From contig SWBL01000109.1 in the NCBI GenBank assembly GCA_024195585.1, positions 1 through 64,000 of the forward strand: a stretch of 64,000 bases of DNA, read 5' to 3'. Numbering within the stretch: position 1 is the first letter of the stretch; each line of letters begins with the position of its first letter. The translations under genes were made by a program, and so were the position numbers. Of this stretch, positions 11,469 through 21,908 are shown piece after piece. This stretch comes from Aureobasidium sp. EXF-3400. Taxonomy: Eukaryota > Ascomycota > Dothideomycetes > Dothideales > Saccotheciaceae. Below the pieces are notes generated by a model. The model worked only from the letters and a program-made list of their open reading frames with translations, was not told the origin of the DNA and made no database searches.

Positions 11469-13247
11469 AGCAGGAGTCAGTGAGATGCCTCTCCTAGTAG
11501 GTCAGGTCGTCAGCTCAGACAATGATAACATCGTTACCACGTGTTGCTCACCTATATCTGATGGTCACTGCATTGTATGCCAGATGCTGACAGCCAACGG
11601 CTCAAGCTTGTGCTAACCCGAAATGGTCAGCGTCTGCATAAAAAGTGCTCATGGACAGCACAAGTCATCGGGCGGTGCGCCATATATCGCACAACCACAC
11701 ACTGTATCTAATCAATCAGTCAGGGATGACATGAGTCTAGGCACTGTCCAAGCAAGGTTACTTCAACCTCACCCCCTTCTGAATTTTTGATTTGGCCTTG
11801 CAAAAAACTATACGGAAATCAGCGACTCAAAAAATGCATCGACAAGGACTCAAGACCATCTGAAAAAAGAGCTTGTGACCGTCACAGTCATACTGGAATC
11901 GAAAAAAGGACATGCATCACGCCAGCGGCGAAAACGAGAAGAGATAGCAAGTCGCAAAATAATGCCAAAAAGATGTGATGGGAAAAATGATAATGTAGAA
12001 CGATGACAGAAGTCCAGGCTCAAGTACAGTAAATAAAATACACTTCGCAGAGCACCCGTGAAAGATAATACTTGCTGTAGGACCGAAGTAGCCGCCGCCG
12101 CCGACGACGGGGTTTTCTGGTAGGTATTTTGTGTTCTCCAGGTAGGTGTCCAAGATTTGTTTATTGGGCTCGCTTGCTTGTTGTTCTGATATTCGTCGTC
12201 TGCTTGAGAGCGCGGTTCGTGTATTGCGTCGCCCGGCCAGTTCTGGGTGCTGTTGTCGGGTCCTGCTGTCGCGTCGCACTGTCGTCTGCTCGCATGTTTC
12301 TCCTGGGTCAGTTCTCTTATGCTTGGATCGATCGTTCGAGATGGACGAGTCTCTTCGGAAGGGTCAAGTGTCAGGGTGGTCGTTGGGTGCGCGGTCCTTC
12401 TTGTCGTTTTTGAACAAATGACCAAAGTCCTCGTCACGATTTCAGCCGAGCGTCTCATTCCGTTTCGAGTTGCTGTTTTTCGTAACTATCACCAATACTG
12501 CTCTTCCTTCTTATACACACTGTCTTTTAAACACGCTGTCGTTGCTTAAATCCTTGGTCGCAGCTGCAATTCTCAGCATCCCATGTTTGCTTATGCACCA
12601 TCATGTCGTCGCTGGACATCACAGTCACATTGGTCAGACCGCAGGCTCCAAGCTCCAAGCTCCTAGCTCCCAGCGCCCTCTCATTAGCCCAATAAATGCC
12701 CTCACAACTATCGATATACCTACTCCCGAGACCCCTATCGTGCTGCTATGAGTACCCCGGTGTCGTAATCCGCCTCAGTTCCAAGCACCCATTTCACTTT
12801 TCGAAGCTCGAAGAAATTCGAGCACGCGAGCAAGAACGAATTTTCTGTTTGGGGCCCGTGTAATCTGCTCACTGTTGCCTAGTGGTCTCTCACCATGATA
12901 TCGATCAATCGACTCCCCTGCACGCCCCGAAGGTCGTATAGTGATTGTATCAATACAGAATGATTATGGGAAACATGGGCTTTCCACAGAGACTGAGCTC
13001 GTTCAGATCCATCAGGGGCTCATGGATGGGGTTATCCCAAGCTTGAAGAGAAGGTTTACGAGCTATCCTATGAGGGAGTTCAGAAAGAAACTCCATTAGC
13101 AAGGCTGCTGCGAAACAACGTGGTCGAGCAGGATAAAAGACCTGGGTTTTTGTCCTTCATTCTATTCTTCTCTCCTATCGCTTCGTCGACCAGGTTCAGG
13201 AACGAAAGAACATTCTGTCTTACCACAAGCTCATTTTTACCATCAAG
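11469..13247. other. Intergenic region with one possible small gene
   Basis: About 1.8 kb. The part at 11917-12458 on the minus strand has several protein-like frames and is listed separately. The rest (11469-11850 and 12460-13247) shows no supported gene. The last 150 bases before 13248 are pyrimidine-rich and look like a promoter/leader. Confidence 0.5.
11917..12458 (-). other. Possible small gene, exon structure unresolved
   Basis: Two overlapping minus-strand frames look coding. One runs 202 codons (11850-12458) and is polar, rich in Asp, Gln, Arg and Pro. Another (stop at 11917) contains a convincing stretch: EPNKQILDTYLENTKYLPEN, then PVVGGGGYFGPTAS, with C-rich third codon positions. 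A third piece near 12355-12425 reads DEDFGHLFKNDKKDRAPNDH. These probably belong to one spliced gene whose junctions I could not fix, because GT donors are scarce. No family is recognised. Confidence 0.3.
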
Positions 13248-14006
13248 ATGGCTTTCGAAGCTTCTTTCTCTTCAGTTGCTGCTCCTGAGCCTGCTGCCGC
13301 TCCTCTGCCCCTGTGCCAGGAGGGTCCAGTACCAGGCACCTTCATGTTTCTGCCAAGAGGTGCCCCCTGGGAGGACGAATCTCTCAAAACTCCAGGCGGC
13401 GATCCGACAGGCCACCCTGTGCTCATCCTTCCCAGTGAGGACCTGGAACCTCCGTTCGTTAGGGTGGTATTTGCTACCACCAAGGATATAGTCGGGTATA
13501 CAAACTCCAGAAAGTGGGCCTGTAATTATCTCCCTCTCGAGGGTCAGTCGCACCCGTGGCGTGATGCGATCCCTCTTGCTCAGGGATGCGTCGCCTTCCC
13601 GAAGCCGTCGTCAATCAACGTCTCCTCCAAGTATGTGGTAGCTTGGACGGTTCTCGAGGACGTCAATTTTACCAGCCCAGGCATGCTCGCACCATGCCTA
13701 TCGGCTGAAGCCCTCGTTAGGCTCGAGGAGTATGTCAAGTATTCCGAAGCTGACATGAAAGCTCCTTGGAAGATTGTTCCGCCCAAGGTTCAGGCCAGAA
13801 TCATGGCCATGGCCATGGGAGCTACCGCGTCTCGTCCTGCTCCTGTCCCGGTCGCCGCTCCGGTCACCACAATGGCACCTGTGGCTGCTCTGCTGCCCTT
13901 CAGACTGGCAGACGGCACACCTTTCAACCCCTGGCTCCTAGCAGGCAACATTGTTGCACGGAGCCAGAAACCACAGCCAAGATGGATGTGTAAATCTTGG
14001 AGATGA
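13248..14006 (+). CDS. Unknown Ala/Pro-rich protein with GHPVLIL motif
   Basis: Open frame of 252 aa from ATG 13248. The N terminus is Ala/Pro-rich. The middle has GHPVLILPSED, then VRVVFATTKD, NYLPLEG and a FPKPSSINVSSKYVV block. Short fungal proteins of unknown function share this order: a GHPV-hydrophobic motif, a variable-length strand region, YLP, and a PSYVN-like strand. I place this protein there tentatively. The C-terminal third is Ala/Pro/Met-rich and low in complexity. The stop at 14006 is followed by three short repeats that resemble splice sites (14057-14162), so a spliced C-terminal extension is possible. Confidence 0.55.
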   Translation: MAFEASFSSVAAPEPAAAPLPLCQEGPVPGTFMFLPRGAPWEDESLKTPGGDPTGHPVLILPSEDLEPPFVRVVFATTKDIVGYTNSRKWACNYLPLEGQSHPWRDAIPLAQGCVAFPKPSSINVSSKYVVAWTVLEDVNFTSPGMLAPCLSAEALVRLEEYVKYSEADMKAPWKIVPPKVQARIMAMAMGATASRPAPVPVAAPVTTMAPVAALLPFRLADGTPFNPWLLAGNIVARSQKPQPRWMCKSWR

Positions 14007-14056
14007 AGCTCAATCTTCTCTCCTCTGCTCGCCCTTCCTCTTCCGCCCCTTTACAC

Positions 14057-14162
14057 AGGTACGCTGACCTGTCTCCCCCAACATGCTAACGAGCACACTC
14101 AGGTACTCTGACCTACCTCCCCAAACAGAACTTCTCTTTCGCCCCTATAGGTACTCTGACCT
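14057..14162 (+). repeat. Three degenerate repeats resembling joined splice sites
   Basis: AGGTAC(G/T)CTGACCT occurs at 14057-14070, 14101-14114 and 14149-14162, spaced 44 and 48 bases. Each can be read as an acceptor AG directly followed by a GTAC donor, and TGCTAAC (a branch-site consensus) lies between the first two. The flanks are also similar (CCGCCCCTTTACACAG versus TCGCCCCTATAG), so this is probably a decayed tandem duplication. Confidence 0.5.
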
Positions 14163-14384
14163 TTAACAGTATGATGGTGTCGCTCGTGACGATACAAGGT
14201 AGTCTTTCCGAGGCTAGTGCAGAGTTGAAAGGTAGACTCTAGCACAAAGAGGAGGGTGCATGCACAGTTCAACTTTCATCTCTTCTTGTAACTCTTTTCC
14301 CCTGCTGTTCGTCAATTGACAGCAGGTTTTTAGCGAGGCAAGAGACTGTTGCGAGGATTTGATTTATTGGTTTATTGTAAAGCG

Positions 14385-14450
14385 AAGATACCCAGGTCCA
14401 TACGTGGTCCATCAGCAAAGATACCCAGGCTCATACGTGGGCCAGCGCAA
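14385..14450 (+). repeat. Two tandem copies of a 33-bp unit
   Basis: GATACCCAG followed by a CATACGTGG-type core appears at 14387 and again at 14420. The two units differ at a few bases. Each contains the near-palindrome CATACGTG. Confidence 0.6.
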
Positions 14451-15016
14451 ATGATTATCAATTACTTTCATCATCTCTGTTTGATTTTGTTCGTGATGTG
14501 ACTGTGGGAATGCATGATACTATCTAATATACAGATATGTCTGTCGCAATTCAGGAGTATGGCTGTCGCTGTTACATCTCCTTGGAGACTTCGAGTAGGA
14601 TAAAAACACTCTGTGTTTCTGCATGTTGTTCAGTAGGAGAAATGTGAATTGGGAAAGCGCTTGTCCCTGCCAAAGCCCGGCCGTCTCGCCCCTGCCCTAT
14701 ACCATTCCCCAGCACGCCTCTCACAATTTCAACCTATTATAAAAATGCACAATAGCATCCTGATATCAGAAACATCCACAGAGAAACAGAAACACAACTA
14801 CATCTCACTGGAAACACCTTGGAAACAAATTACTTCCTGCATTGCAGCAGCGCTAATTTTCATGTACATCGGTTCTCGAGAGACAAAAACGACCAAGTCT
14901 TTCTCGCCTGTGACGCTGACATTTTGCCAAAAAGCCGACAGGCTGCTCGTCGGGGGCACAGCTTGGTACCCGTCTTTGCAGTCTGCGCTCAGTCCGCGCT
15001 TTGCATCTATATCTGA

Positions 15017-15223
15017 CTAAGCAAAGTAGGCAGCTATGCTGCCGAGGAATATGAGGCAGTTTGCGATGTCACGGTTCTGAGGAATAGTCATATGGTCTCT
15101 AGCAGGTGTGGGTGGGTCCGCGTAAACGCCTGGACGCGTCGGCAAGTTTTGATATCGGGAGGCGCCGATGAGGTGGCACCTCCGGGAAGACAAGACGAAT
15201 GCGATGGCCGACATAGACAGCAT
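15017..15223 (-). CDS. Possible small mitochondrial membrane protein
   Basis: Minus-strand ATG at 15223 opens a 68-aa frame. The start (MLSMSAIAFVLSSRRCHL) has the Ser/Arg-rich, acid-free look of a mitochondrial presequence. The middle is polar and Pro-rich (PTRPGVYADPPTPARD). The C terminus is one hydrophobic helix (IANCLIFLGSIAAYFA). Third codon positions are C/G-rich. The bases just upstream (TTTCAG at about 15235) could be a splice acceptor, so an upstream exon may exist. It lies 166 bases downstream of the dihydrofolate synthase stop, on the same strand. No family is recognised. Confidence 0.35.
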   Translation of the reverse strand: MLSMSAIAFVLSSRRCHLIGASRYQNLPTRPGVYADPPTPARDHMTIPQNRDIANCLIFLGSIAAYFA

Positions 15224-15389
15224 TCGACTTGCTGAAAGTTGCGGCGATAAATACAGAGAAGACCACATGAAGAGCAGGCAGGACAAATGTGATGTTTTGA
15301 AAAAGCAGTGGTTTAGTCACTTTGCTGTAAGTTTGTAAGGTATATACATACGATATCGGCACAGGCCTAGATACCTGGGATGCGAATGA

Positions 15390-16793
15390 TCACTTGATTG
15401 CACCACCAGCGTTGCGTACTAGGCGCAACACATCGCCAACGAGATACAGGCTTCCAGCGATGACGAGAAGAGCATTCAATTCCTCGGCCAGGCGAGATGC
15501 CTTCTCCAAAGCGACGCCGACGTCCTTCTCTACAACCACACTGTCTTCAGGGAGTATGTTGGTAGCAGCTGTTTTTACGTCCTCCACTTGTGTCGCTGTG
15601 ATCCAAGGCATGCCGTCCACAGCTCCAAATTCTGTAGCTACGACGCGATCTTCAGATCTTCCTGCAAGCAACAACTCGAACATGGATGTCAAATCTTTTC
15701 CTTTCGAGGCAGCGAGAACCCAGACAACTGGACGGTCGCCAGCTCGGATGCGCACTGTGTTTGCCAGCACAGTTGCTGACTCGACATTATGCGCGCCATC
15801 TAGGAGAGCTGGGGATTTGTAGTTGGTAAGGGGTGCAAGATCAATGTCTTGCAGACGGCCAGGCCAGACGACTCCTTCCGGCACGGCGCGCAGTGTGCTT
15901 GCAAGGGCCGAGAGGCTTGATGTGCGTATATCATTACGCAAAGTGGAAGAGCCGCATGCAGCTTGGGTAGTGGGTGGAGCAGGAAGACGGTTCAATTGCT
16001 TGAGTGCTAGCCAGGTAATTGTGAAGGCCATTGCGCCGTTCTGTTGACGAGCATGTGCTGCATCAGTTGTGCTGGACGCGCGTGTCACATCGAAGCCTGC
16101 CGTATCTTTCGAGTGCAAGATCTGTGTTACACCTGCTTCAGATGCAAGCTGGAGGATGTGCTCTGTCACTGCTTCGTCGTTCATTGCCAGAACAAGCGGT
16201 ACCCCTGGCTTCATTATGCCGGCTTTTTGCGTCGCGATCTCAACCAATGTGTTCCCGAGGAATCCTTGGTGGTCTAATGCGATGGTCGAAATGGCTGTCA
16301 CCAGTGGCTTCGGCCTTGACTGCTGGTTTTGCTCCAGCTCGTCGAACTCAGAAGTCTGACCTAGGATGTTGGTAGAGTCGAGAGGCCCACCCATACCGAC
16401 TTCGATAACGCCAATATCCACATTCTCCAGTGTGAATATCTCGAAAGCAGTCGCGGTAAGCAGTTCGAATTCTGTTGCTTGGATGTTCTCGGATATGTTG
16501 CGCGCCAGAACCTTTGCTTCGACTTGCCTGAAGATTGCTTCAGATATTGTTTTTTCGTCAATAGTGATGCAATCCCAACGATCTATTAGATGTGGTGATG
16601 TGAAGCGGCCATGCTTAATTGGTGGTTTGCCAGATTCGATTCGTAGTTGGGAAGCATTATACGCTGCGAGCATAGCGGATATGTATGCGCATATTGAACC
16701 CTTTCCATTTGTTCCTGCGACATGTAGTGCTCTCCATGGCAAAGGCGTACGTGCCAAAAGGCGAAATACTCGAGCCAGACCAAGCTCGATCAT
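15390..16793 (-). CDS. FOL3: Dihydrofolate synthase / folylpolyglutamate synthase family
   Basis: Single-exon gene, 467 aa. It carries the Mur-ligase ATP-binding loop GTNGKGS at about residues 28-34, the folate-family block GRFTSPHLIDRWD, a central GMGGPLDSTN segment, LDHQGFLG and LLDGAHN. These identify the folate-ligase family, which adds glutamate to dihydropteroate (Fol3) or to folates (Met7). The short N terminus and lack of a targeting peptide fit cytosolic dihydrofolate synthase better than the longer folylpolyglutamate synthase, so FOL3 is the preferred but inferred name. The ATG at 16793 precedes the P-loop by about 27 residues, normal for Fol3. Confidence 0.88.
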   Translation of the reverse strand: MIELGLARVFRLLARTPLPWRALHVAGTNGKGSICAYISAMLAAYNASQLRIESGKPPIKHGRFTSPHLIDRWDCITIDEKTISEAIFRQVEAKVLARNISENIQATEFELLTATAFEIFTLENVDIGVIEVGMGGPLDSTNILGQTSEFDELEQNQQSRPKPLVTAISTIALDHQGFLGNTLVEIATQKAGIMKPGVPLVLAMNDEAVTEHILQLASEAGVTQILHSKDTAGFDVTRASSTTDAAHARQQNGAMAFTITWLALKQLNRLPAPPTTQAACGSSTLRNDIRTSSLSALASTLRAVPEGVVWPGRLQDIDLAPLTNYKSPALLDGAHNVESATVLANTVRIRAGDRPVVWVLAASKGKDLTSMFELLLAGRSEDRVVATEFGAVDGMPWITATQVEDVKTAATNILPEDSVVVEKDVGVALEKASRLAEELNALLVIAGSLYLVGDVLRLVRNAGGAIK

Positions 16794-17690
16794 GATGAAT
16801 CAAGGCGTGAAATCAAGCAATGTTCAGGATGTCGTCGTATAGGTCGTCCTGCTATCATTAATCGTTCTGCTTCAACACCGTCACAGCTTCGCGGACTCAG
16901 AATTAAGCATTCATCTCATGCTTGCTTATCATGTTCGAGTGTTACTGTGAGTCGTGTCAGAAGTCTCGAAGCAGATCGTAATTCCTGAGACGAGCGCCAA
17001 GGAGTTGCCGGGCCCCTGCTTTGCGAGCCGGGTAGAGATGCCCACGGCTGGCTTAAGCGCTTTCATGTCGTATTACAGAGACTATTGCATGTTGCCATTT
17101 TGAACAGCCTGCTCCTCGACTGGATGAAGGCCTGATTGTCTTGGCTGACATGCAGTGTTTTCTCAGATTGTTACACGACGTCTTCAAGGACTCTGACTTG
17201 CGACAAGCAAACAGGCGCCGGTGAAACTCTGGGGGGATGTTTAGGCAGATTTTGTACGTGCCTCAAGAATGTGGGGAGCATGCCACTAACCTCTTTGACC
17301 ACTCCCGAACTGCAAGGCACGACCCCTGAGCAGCCGGGACCGCCTTCTGAAACGCCCTTCGTCCATCCACGAGTGATGGCCAGTGGTCGATAGGGACCGG
17401 ACGCCGCGGTAGGTTTAGATTGAAGGTACTGTATCAAGAAGGTTGGACACACCACTTTCTCTTTCTTTTCTCCTTTCTCCCTGCCAGTTTGCGCGTCGAC
17501 AGTAATCTTTCCTTTTCTCCCACATTCCCTTGCTTGAGGCCATTTGCCCAGCAGCCACTCCTTTAACCAGACGTGCAATACTAGCACACGTCCATTCATT
17601 CGACCTGATCATCCAAAGACAAGCACCGACTACAGCGTCTCAGCTCTACTACACATCTCAAAGACCATCTCAGCCCTACGAACAAACACC
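16794..17690. other. Intergenic, divergent promoters
   Basis: About 900 bases between FOL3 (leftward) and the Crh-type gene (rightward). The last 250 bases before 17691 are CT-rich, a common leader pattern for wall-protein genes. No gene is supported; the 142-codon minus frame at 17171-17599 has no recognisable content. Confidence 0.6.
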
Positions 17691-18846
17691 ATGTCAGCTT
17701 TCCTCAAAACAGCAGCAGTCGTGCTGGCCGCGACCACTGTCTCCAAGGTCTCAGCTCAGACCTTCTCCGAGTGTAATCCGCTGTTCAACACGAGTTGCAC
17801 GCCCAACACCGCCCTCGGCACATGGCATGACTGGAACTTCACAGACTCGGCCATTCCAGACAACAAGATTTGGAACACAACTAGTGGTCGCCAGCCCGAC
17901 TACTCTGATGTCGGCACTCAATTCACCGTATGCACAGTCTTTTCACCATGTCATAGAGCTTATCGCTGACCTGACGCAGATTGGCGGTAAAGGCGACGCC
18001 CCGACACTCGAATCAAACTTCTACATCTTCTTCGGTCAGGTCAGCGTTATGATGAAAGCCGCTCCCGGCGTCGGTATCGTCTCCTCGGTTGTTCTCGAAT
18101 CCGATGACCTTGATGAAATTGATTGGGAATGGCTGGGTGGAAACAACACAAGCGTCGAGACAAACTATTTCGGCAAGGGCAACACAACCTCGTACGACCG
18201 AGCGATCTACTACGATGTCGACGACGTCACTGGCACAATTCACAACTACACCCTTGTATGGACAAAAGAGCAATTGCAATGGATCGTCGACGACAAGGTG
18301 CTGCGCACTCTGAAATACGCAGATGCTCTCAACGGCCAAAATTACCCGCAAACTCCTATGAAACTCAAGATTGGTATTTGGGCCGGAGGTGATCCAGACT
18401 CAAACTCCAAGGGAACAGTTGAGTGGGCTGGCGGCGTTGTCGATTACCACCAAACACCCTTCACCATGCTCATGGAACGCGTCTACGTCGCCGATTACAG
18501 CTCTGGCAGCACCTATACCTACGGCGACAACACTGGCTCCTGGGAATCTATCAAGATTGCCGAGGGCAACAGCACCATCGCAGAACGCCTTGCTAGACCT
18601 CATGGTGCAGAGGCACACTACAAAGCTCTTCCCAAGTGGGCACAGGCTGCAATTGCCGCTGGTTCGATTGCCGTGTTCGCTATTGCCTTGGTCGCTTTCG
18701 TCTTCTGCTGCATCAAGTCACGACGTGCCGGTCGCCGTGAGCGTGCGGCAGCTGATGCCCAGTGGGAGAAGGATTTGGCAGAGTTGGCTGAATACAAGCG
18801 CAACTCGCCTCATGGTCCTTATGGTCCTGGCAAGGAACATTACTAG
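17691..18846 (+). CDS. GH16 chitin-glucan transglycosylase, Crh family
   Basis: Exons 17691-17927 and 17980-18846; 367 aa. Signal peptide at about 1-22 (ends SKVSAQ). The GH16 catalytic motif DEIDWEW has its nucleophile and acid/base pair at Glu125 and Glu129. Crh enzymes cross-link chitin to beta-glucan in the cell wall. Near the end is a strongly hydrophobic helix (about 298-325) followed by a basic, charged cytoplasmic-type tail (KSRRAGRRERA). This is therefore a transmembrane form rather than a GPI-anchored one, known for some filamentous-fungal Crh proteins. Three Cys close to the N terminus (ECNPLFNTSC) match the family; no separate chitin-binding module is seen. The 52-nt intron is phase 0, with branch-like CTGAC and acceptor CGCAG. 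Confidence 0.92.
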
Positions 18847-19216
18847 AAGGTCTTTTGAGCTGTTTGAGATAGATCTGTTTTATGCAATACCATTACTTTG
18901 CGTTTTTCTTCTAATCATCAATTCGCATTTTTGACTACTAGACTGAGTTGTATCACGTGTCCATTTGAAGCCAAAGTTCCAGACATTTTCCCCGGTCACT
19001 GAGGATGTAAGAAAATTGTTGCATTGCACCACAAAATGTTACCTTTTGCTACAATGCCCAGAGAAAGAGCGAGCTCTACTGTCGAAATTCCCCTTCACTC
19101 AAAAAACGCCAAACTGCAATAGCCAGTCAAAGTCCGTGCGAGCACCGGGCCCGTCGTCTTCCTCGAGACGCTCTTTGACATTTTCCAAATCACTACATCG
19201 CCGTCTGCCGCTCACA
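18847..19216. other. Intergenic, Crh gene 3' flank to 2EXR promoter
   Basis: About 370 bases. The downstream frame is open back to 18965 but has no ATG before 19217, so this is treated as leader. Nothing else is visible. Confidence 0.55.
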
Positions 19217-20280
19217 ATGCTTCTTCGCTCATCGAAGGAGACTTTTCCTACACCAGAAACAAGTGTGTCTGATATGTCAGATGCACTGCCAGAACAACCA
19301 TTTCGATTTCTCGACTTGCCGAAAGAACTCCGATTTATGGTCTACGAGGAGCTCATGGACAACAAGAAGAACCAAATCAAGTTTACATCGCCAGAAGGAT
19401 TCGAAGTCGACGATGTGCACCTCGACGGAATGTATCACCCGAATCTGCTACGAGTCAGTAAGTTGGTACACGACGAGTACTGGTCTCTGTGTCTTCGCGA
19501 ATCGGTCTTGTGGATCAACTACTCTTGCGGTGAACCCAATTCATCCGGCGAGGAGATCAATCAGGTCGAAATGACGAGTATTGGTGAGCTATCAGAATGG
19601 ACAGATTTGCCAATCAAAGTTCTGGTCAGAATCGCAGAGGTCGTGTTCAAGTTTGAAGCCATGTTTGAGCTTCCTCACATGAGTATGTCATGCTTCATAT
19701 CATTCAAATCTACCCTGTTCAGTCGCGTCTGACCCTTTTAGATCCCTTTTTTGGTATTTCTAACTGTGCTGAGGAGTTGCTCAGCCTGAAGTCCATTGAC
19801 ATATGGTCAGAAGTGGACATGTCTCTTATCGACTATGCTCGGGATCAAACAGGATTGAACGCTTGGTTCAAAGCATTCGTCGACGATTTCTTCGACGAGG
19901 AACTCAGCCTCTCGAACATCATGGATGAAGAATATCGCGAGTTCAATATTCGCTCTAACTGCAATCTGTATACGTCACTTTACGAGATGAATAGGAGAGT
20001 GCAGTGGCCTCGTGGCAGGCATCTCACTCAAGGGGTAGCACCTCTTGCGGATCTTCCAAAATGGGGCTATTCTACGTTCGAGGTACTTCCTGAGTGGCAT
20101 ATGGAAGAAGTTGCTTTCATGTATCATGGCCGGGAGCTCAAGTTCTTGGGTGTTGAGCACGAGTTTCCTGTCCCTGAAAGATCGTTTTATGAGGATACAC
20201 CTAGCGAGGATGGTTATGAGTTTGATGCTGCTGGCTGGTCTGTAGGCTCACCACCACCACCGCTAAGCGGAAGTTGGTGA
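19217..20280 (+). CDS. 2EXR / F-box-like protein, copy 1
   Basis: Exons 19217-19682 and 19742-20280; 334 aa. The diagnostic segment is FRFLDLPKELRFMVYEEL, an F-box-like 2EXR-type start found in large fungal families, followed by LLRVSKLVHDEYWSLC. The function of such proteins is mostly unknown; a role as substrate adaptor is speculative. The rest is acidic, with several Trp and Tyr clusters and a PPPPL tail. The 59-nt intron has donor GTATGT, branch-like CTGAC and acceptor TTTTAG, phase 1. The start is the first in-frame ATG. The gene at 29483 is a diverged relative with an intron of the same phase at the equivalent place. Confidence 0.82.
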
Positions 20281-20820
20281 AGTGATCAGAGATGGAGTAT
20301 CGAATGGTCGCTCTAGCATCAAGCTTCGCTTCGCCGATGTGGAATTGCTCAGATGCTTAGTTTCAAAAAAAGTATTGCACTCTCCTCATTCTACAACAGC
20401 CATCAAGTAAATCATGTCAAAACACTTGTGATTGGTTAATGTCATACGCCAAGCGTGCGACTCCTTGTGTATTGTGATACATGTACCGCGACATTTTATA
20501 TCACTTGAACAAGGATGACTTTGTCGGGATGATCAGAATAGAGTGTACAGTACAGACTCGGGTGCTGAGGTCAAGCTTGTCAAGGTCAAGGTCAAAGTCA
20601 AAGTCAAGGACGAAGTTTGCGGAGAAAGCTCGGTGGACAAATGGCAGCTTCCCGAGACTCACCATCATTGTACATTTTGTGGCAGCAAAACAGTTGACGT
20701 ACCGAAGTCGATAACTGGGTTTCTCGAAGGGAGAAATTGGTACGCGCTGGACGCTGGACGGGAATCATTCGAGATAGTCAGACGCGACGACCCCAGCAAA
20801 AGTAACACGCGACCGCAACC
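20281..20820. other. Intergenic with GTCAAG repeats
   Basis: A 93-codon plus frame (20543-20824) reads through this DNA; its middle is only the repeat-encoded KVKVKVKVK run, and the rest (CTFCGSK, WYALDAG) is too short to support a gene. It runs into the start of the next gene. No other feature is seen. Confidence 0.5.
20568..20609 (+). repeat. GTCAAG/GTCAAA hexamer microsatellite
   Basis: About six imperfect copies of GTCAA(G/A) in a row, starting GTCAAGCTT and ending AGTCAAGGAC. It lies about 210 bases upstream of the next start codon. Confidence 0.7.
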
Positions 20821-21908
20821 ATGATATCCTGGAGCACGTACGTTGCATCACTAACAACAGACTGCACATGCTGGGACTGACATTTGGATGCAGTATCCGG
20901 TCCGCCCTCATCTTCTTTGGGCCTATGCTCCTTCCTCGAATCATAGCCTTCTACCGTAGTCTCCGAGCGCCAAATAACGCACAACGAGTCCCCGTATCGT
21001 CAGAGGCATCCCGTGCCCTCAATCTCATCTTCGCCAGTGCCGTCGTCTCGCTCCTCTTGACTCTACCATACTTCGCTCCGACCAACATCTTCACCAAGAC
21101 GGGCTCGCGCTTGCAAACACCCACCCCTGTCCTGTTCAACAGACTATCGACCACCACTCCTCAAGACGACGCCTTGCGCCAAGTCTTTACCACAGGAGGA
21201 CTGGAAGCAAGATTACAATACCTTCGTTTCGGTCCCGAAGTTCTGTGCAACTGCCCTCTGGTCGACGACCCCAAGGCCCAGGATGTGGGTACCAGCTACC
21301 TGATCTGCGCCCTGCCCTCGCTGCTAAAAACACACTTGATCCATCTACTCTTCCTCGGCCTCGCTACCTCTACTCTTATCGGCGGCACAGCCTCCGCTCG
21401 CTGGAGAACTGCTGCCGTAGTTTCAGCCATCGTGGTAATGATAGCAGATGTTGCCTCTGTCGCTACATACGAGCACCAACGCAATGCTCGAGCTACAACC
21501 TATTCCGCAGTTGAGAACTTCTTCTGGACGAGGTACCTGGTCTCGCACCTAGCAGTCTGCCTTACAGACGCCGCGATCGGCCTTTTGATCTGGGCCTCCG
21601 CTACCAACCGCGCTTTCGTGCTTCCACCTTCCCCAGCTCTCGTCATTGAATCTCAAACCAGACTTCTCGAGAAGTCGCTCGCAAAGTTCAGATCTCTGGG
21701 TGCAGTGAGAAACGTCGTTATGAGGGAAGCTGGATTCAGAGCCAAAGTCGGCGAGTATTGGAGAAAGGAAGGAGAGGTTATGCATGAAGTATTGGAGGAG
21801 AGAGATGTTGTCCAAGCTGTTAACGAAGTGTTGGCTAAGATGGATGTGGACGGTGTCACAAAGGGTGCTGATGAGTTTGTAGAACAGGTTCTGGGCCCGG
21901 CGGCCTGA
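20821..21908 (+). CDS. Conserved polytopic membrane protein of unknown function
   Basis: Exons 20821-20837 and 20894-21908; 343 aa. The first exon encodes only five full codons plus two bases (MISWS). Splicing a 56-nt intron (donor GTACGT, CACTAAC branch, TGCAG acceptor) gives MISWSTIRSALIFFGPMLLP, a better start than the unspliced ATG at 20868. Hydrophobic segments lie at about residues 6-22, 45-62, 145-165, 170-190 and 215-235, suggesting about five membrane spans. The C-terminal 110 residues are charged and helical. Fungal proteins of this FGP-x-LLPR type are widespread, but I know of no assigned function. Confidence 0.8.

Larger units (their letters stand above)
14007..15016. other. Intergenic with short repeats
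   Basis: No gene is supported. It holds three copies of AGGTAC(G/T)CTGACCT (14057, 14101, 14149) and two copies of a 33-bp unit (14385-14450). A 123-codon plus-strand frame at 14649-15020 opens with a non-ATG codon and has no recognisable content. Confidence 0.55.

Noticed and set aside
14649..15020. 123-codon plus-strand frame
   Set aside because: It starts with TTG, and its codon use and composition are noise-like; no motif.
20868..21908. Unspliced start at 20868 for the membrane protein
   Set aside because: That ATG lies inside a convincing intron; the spliced start at 20821 gives a better N terminus.
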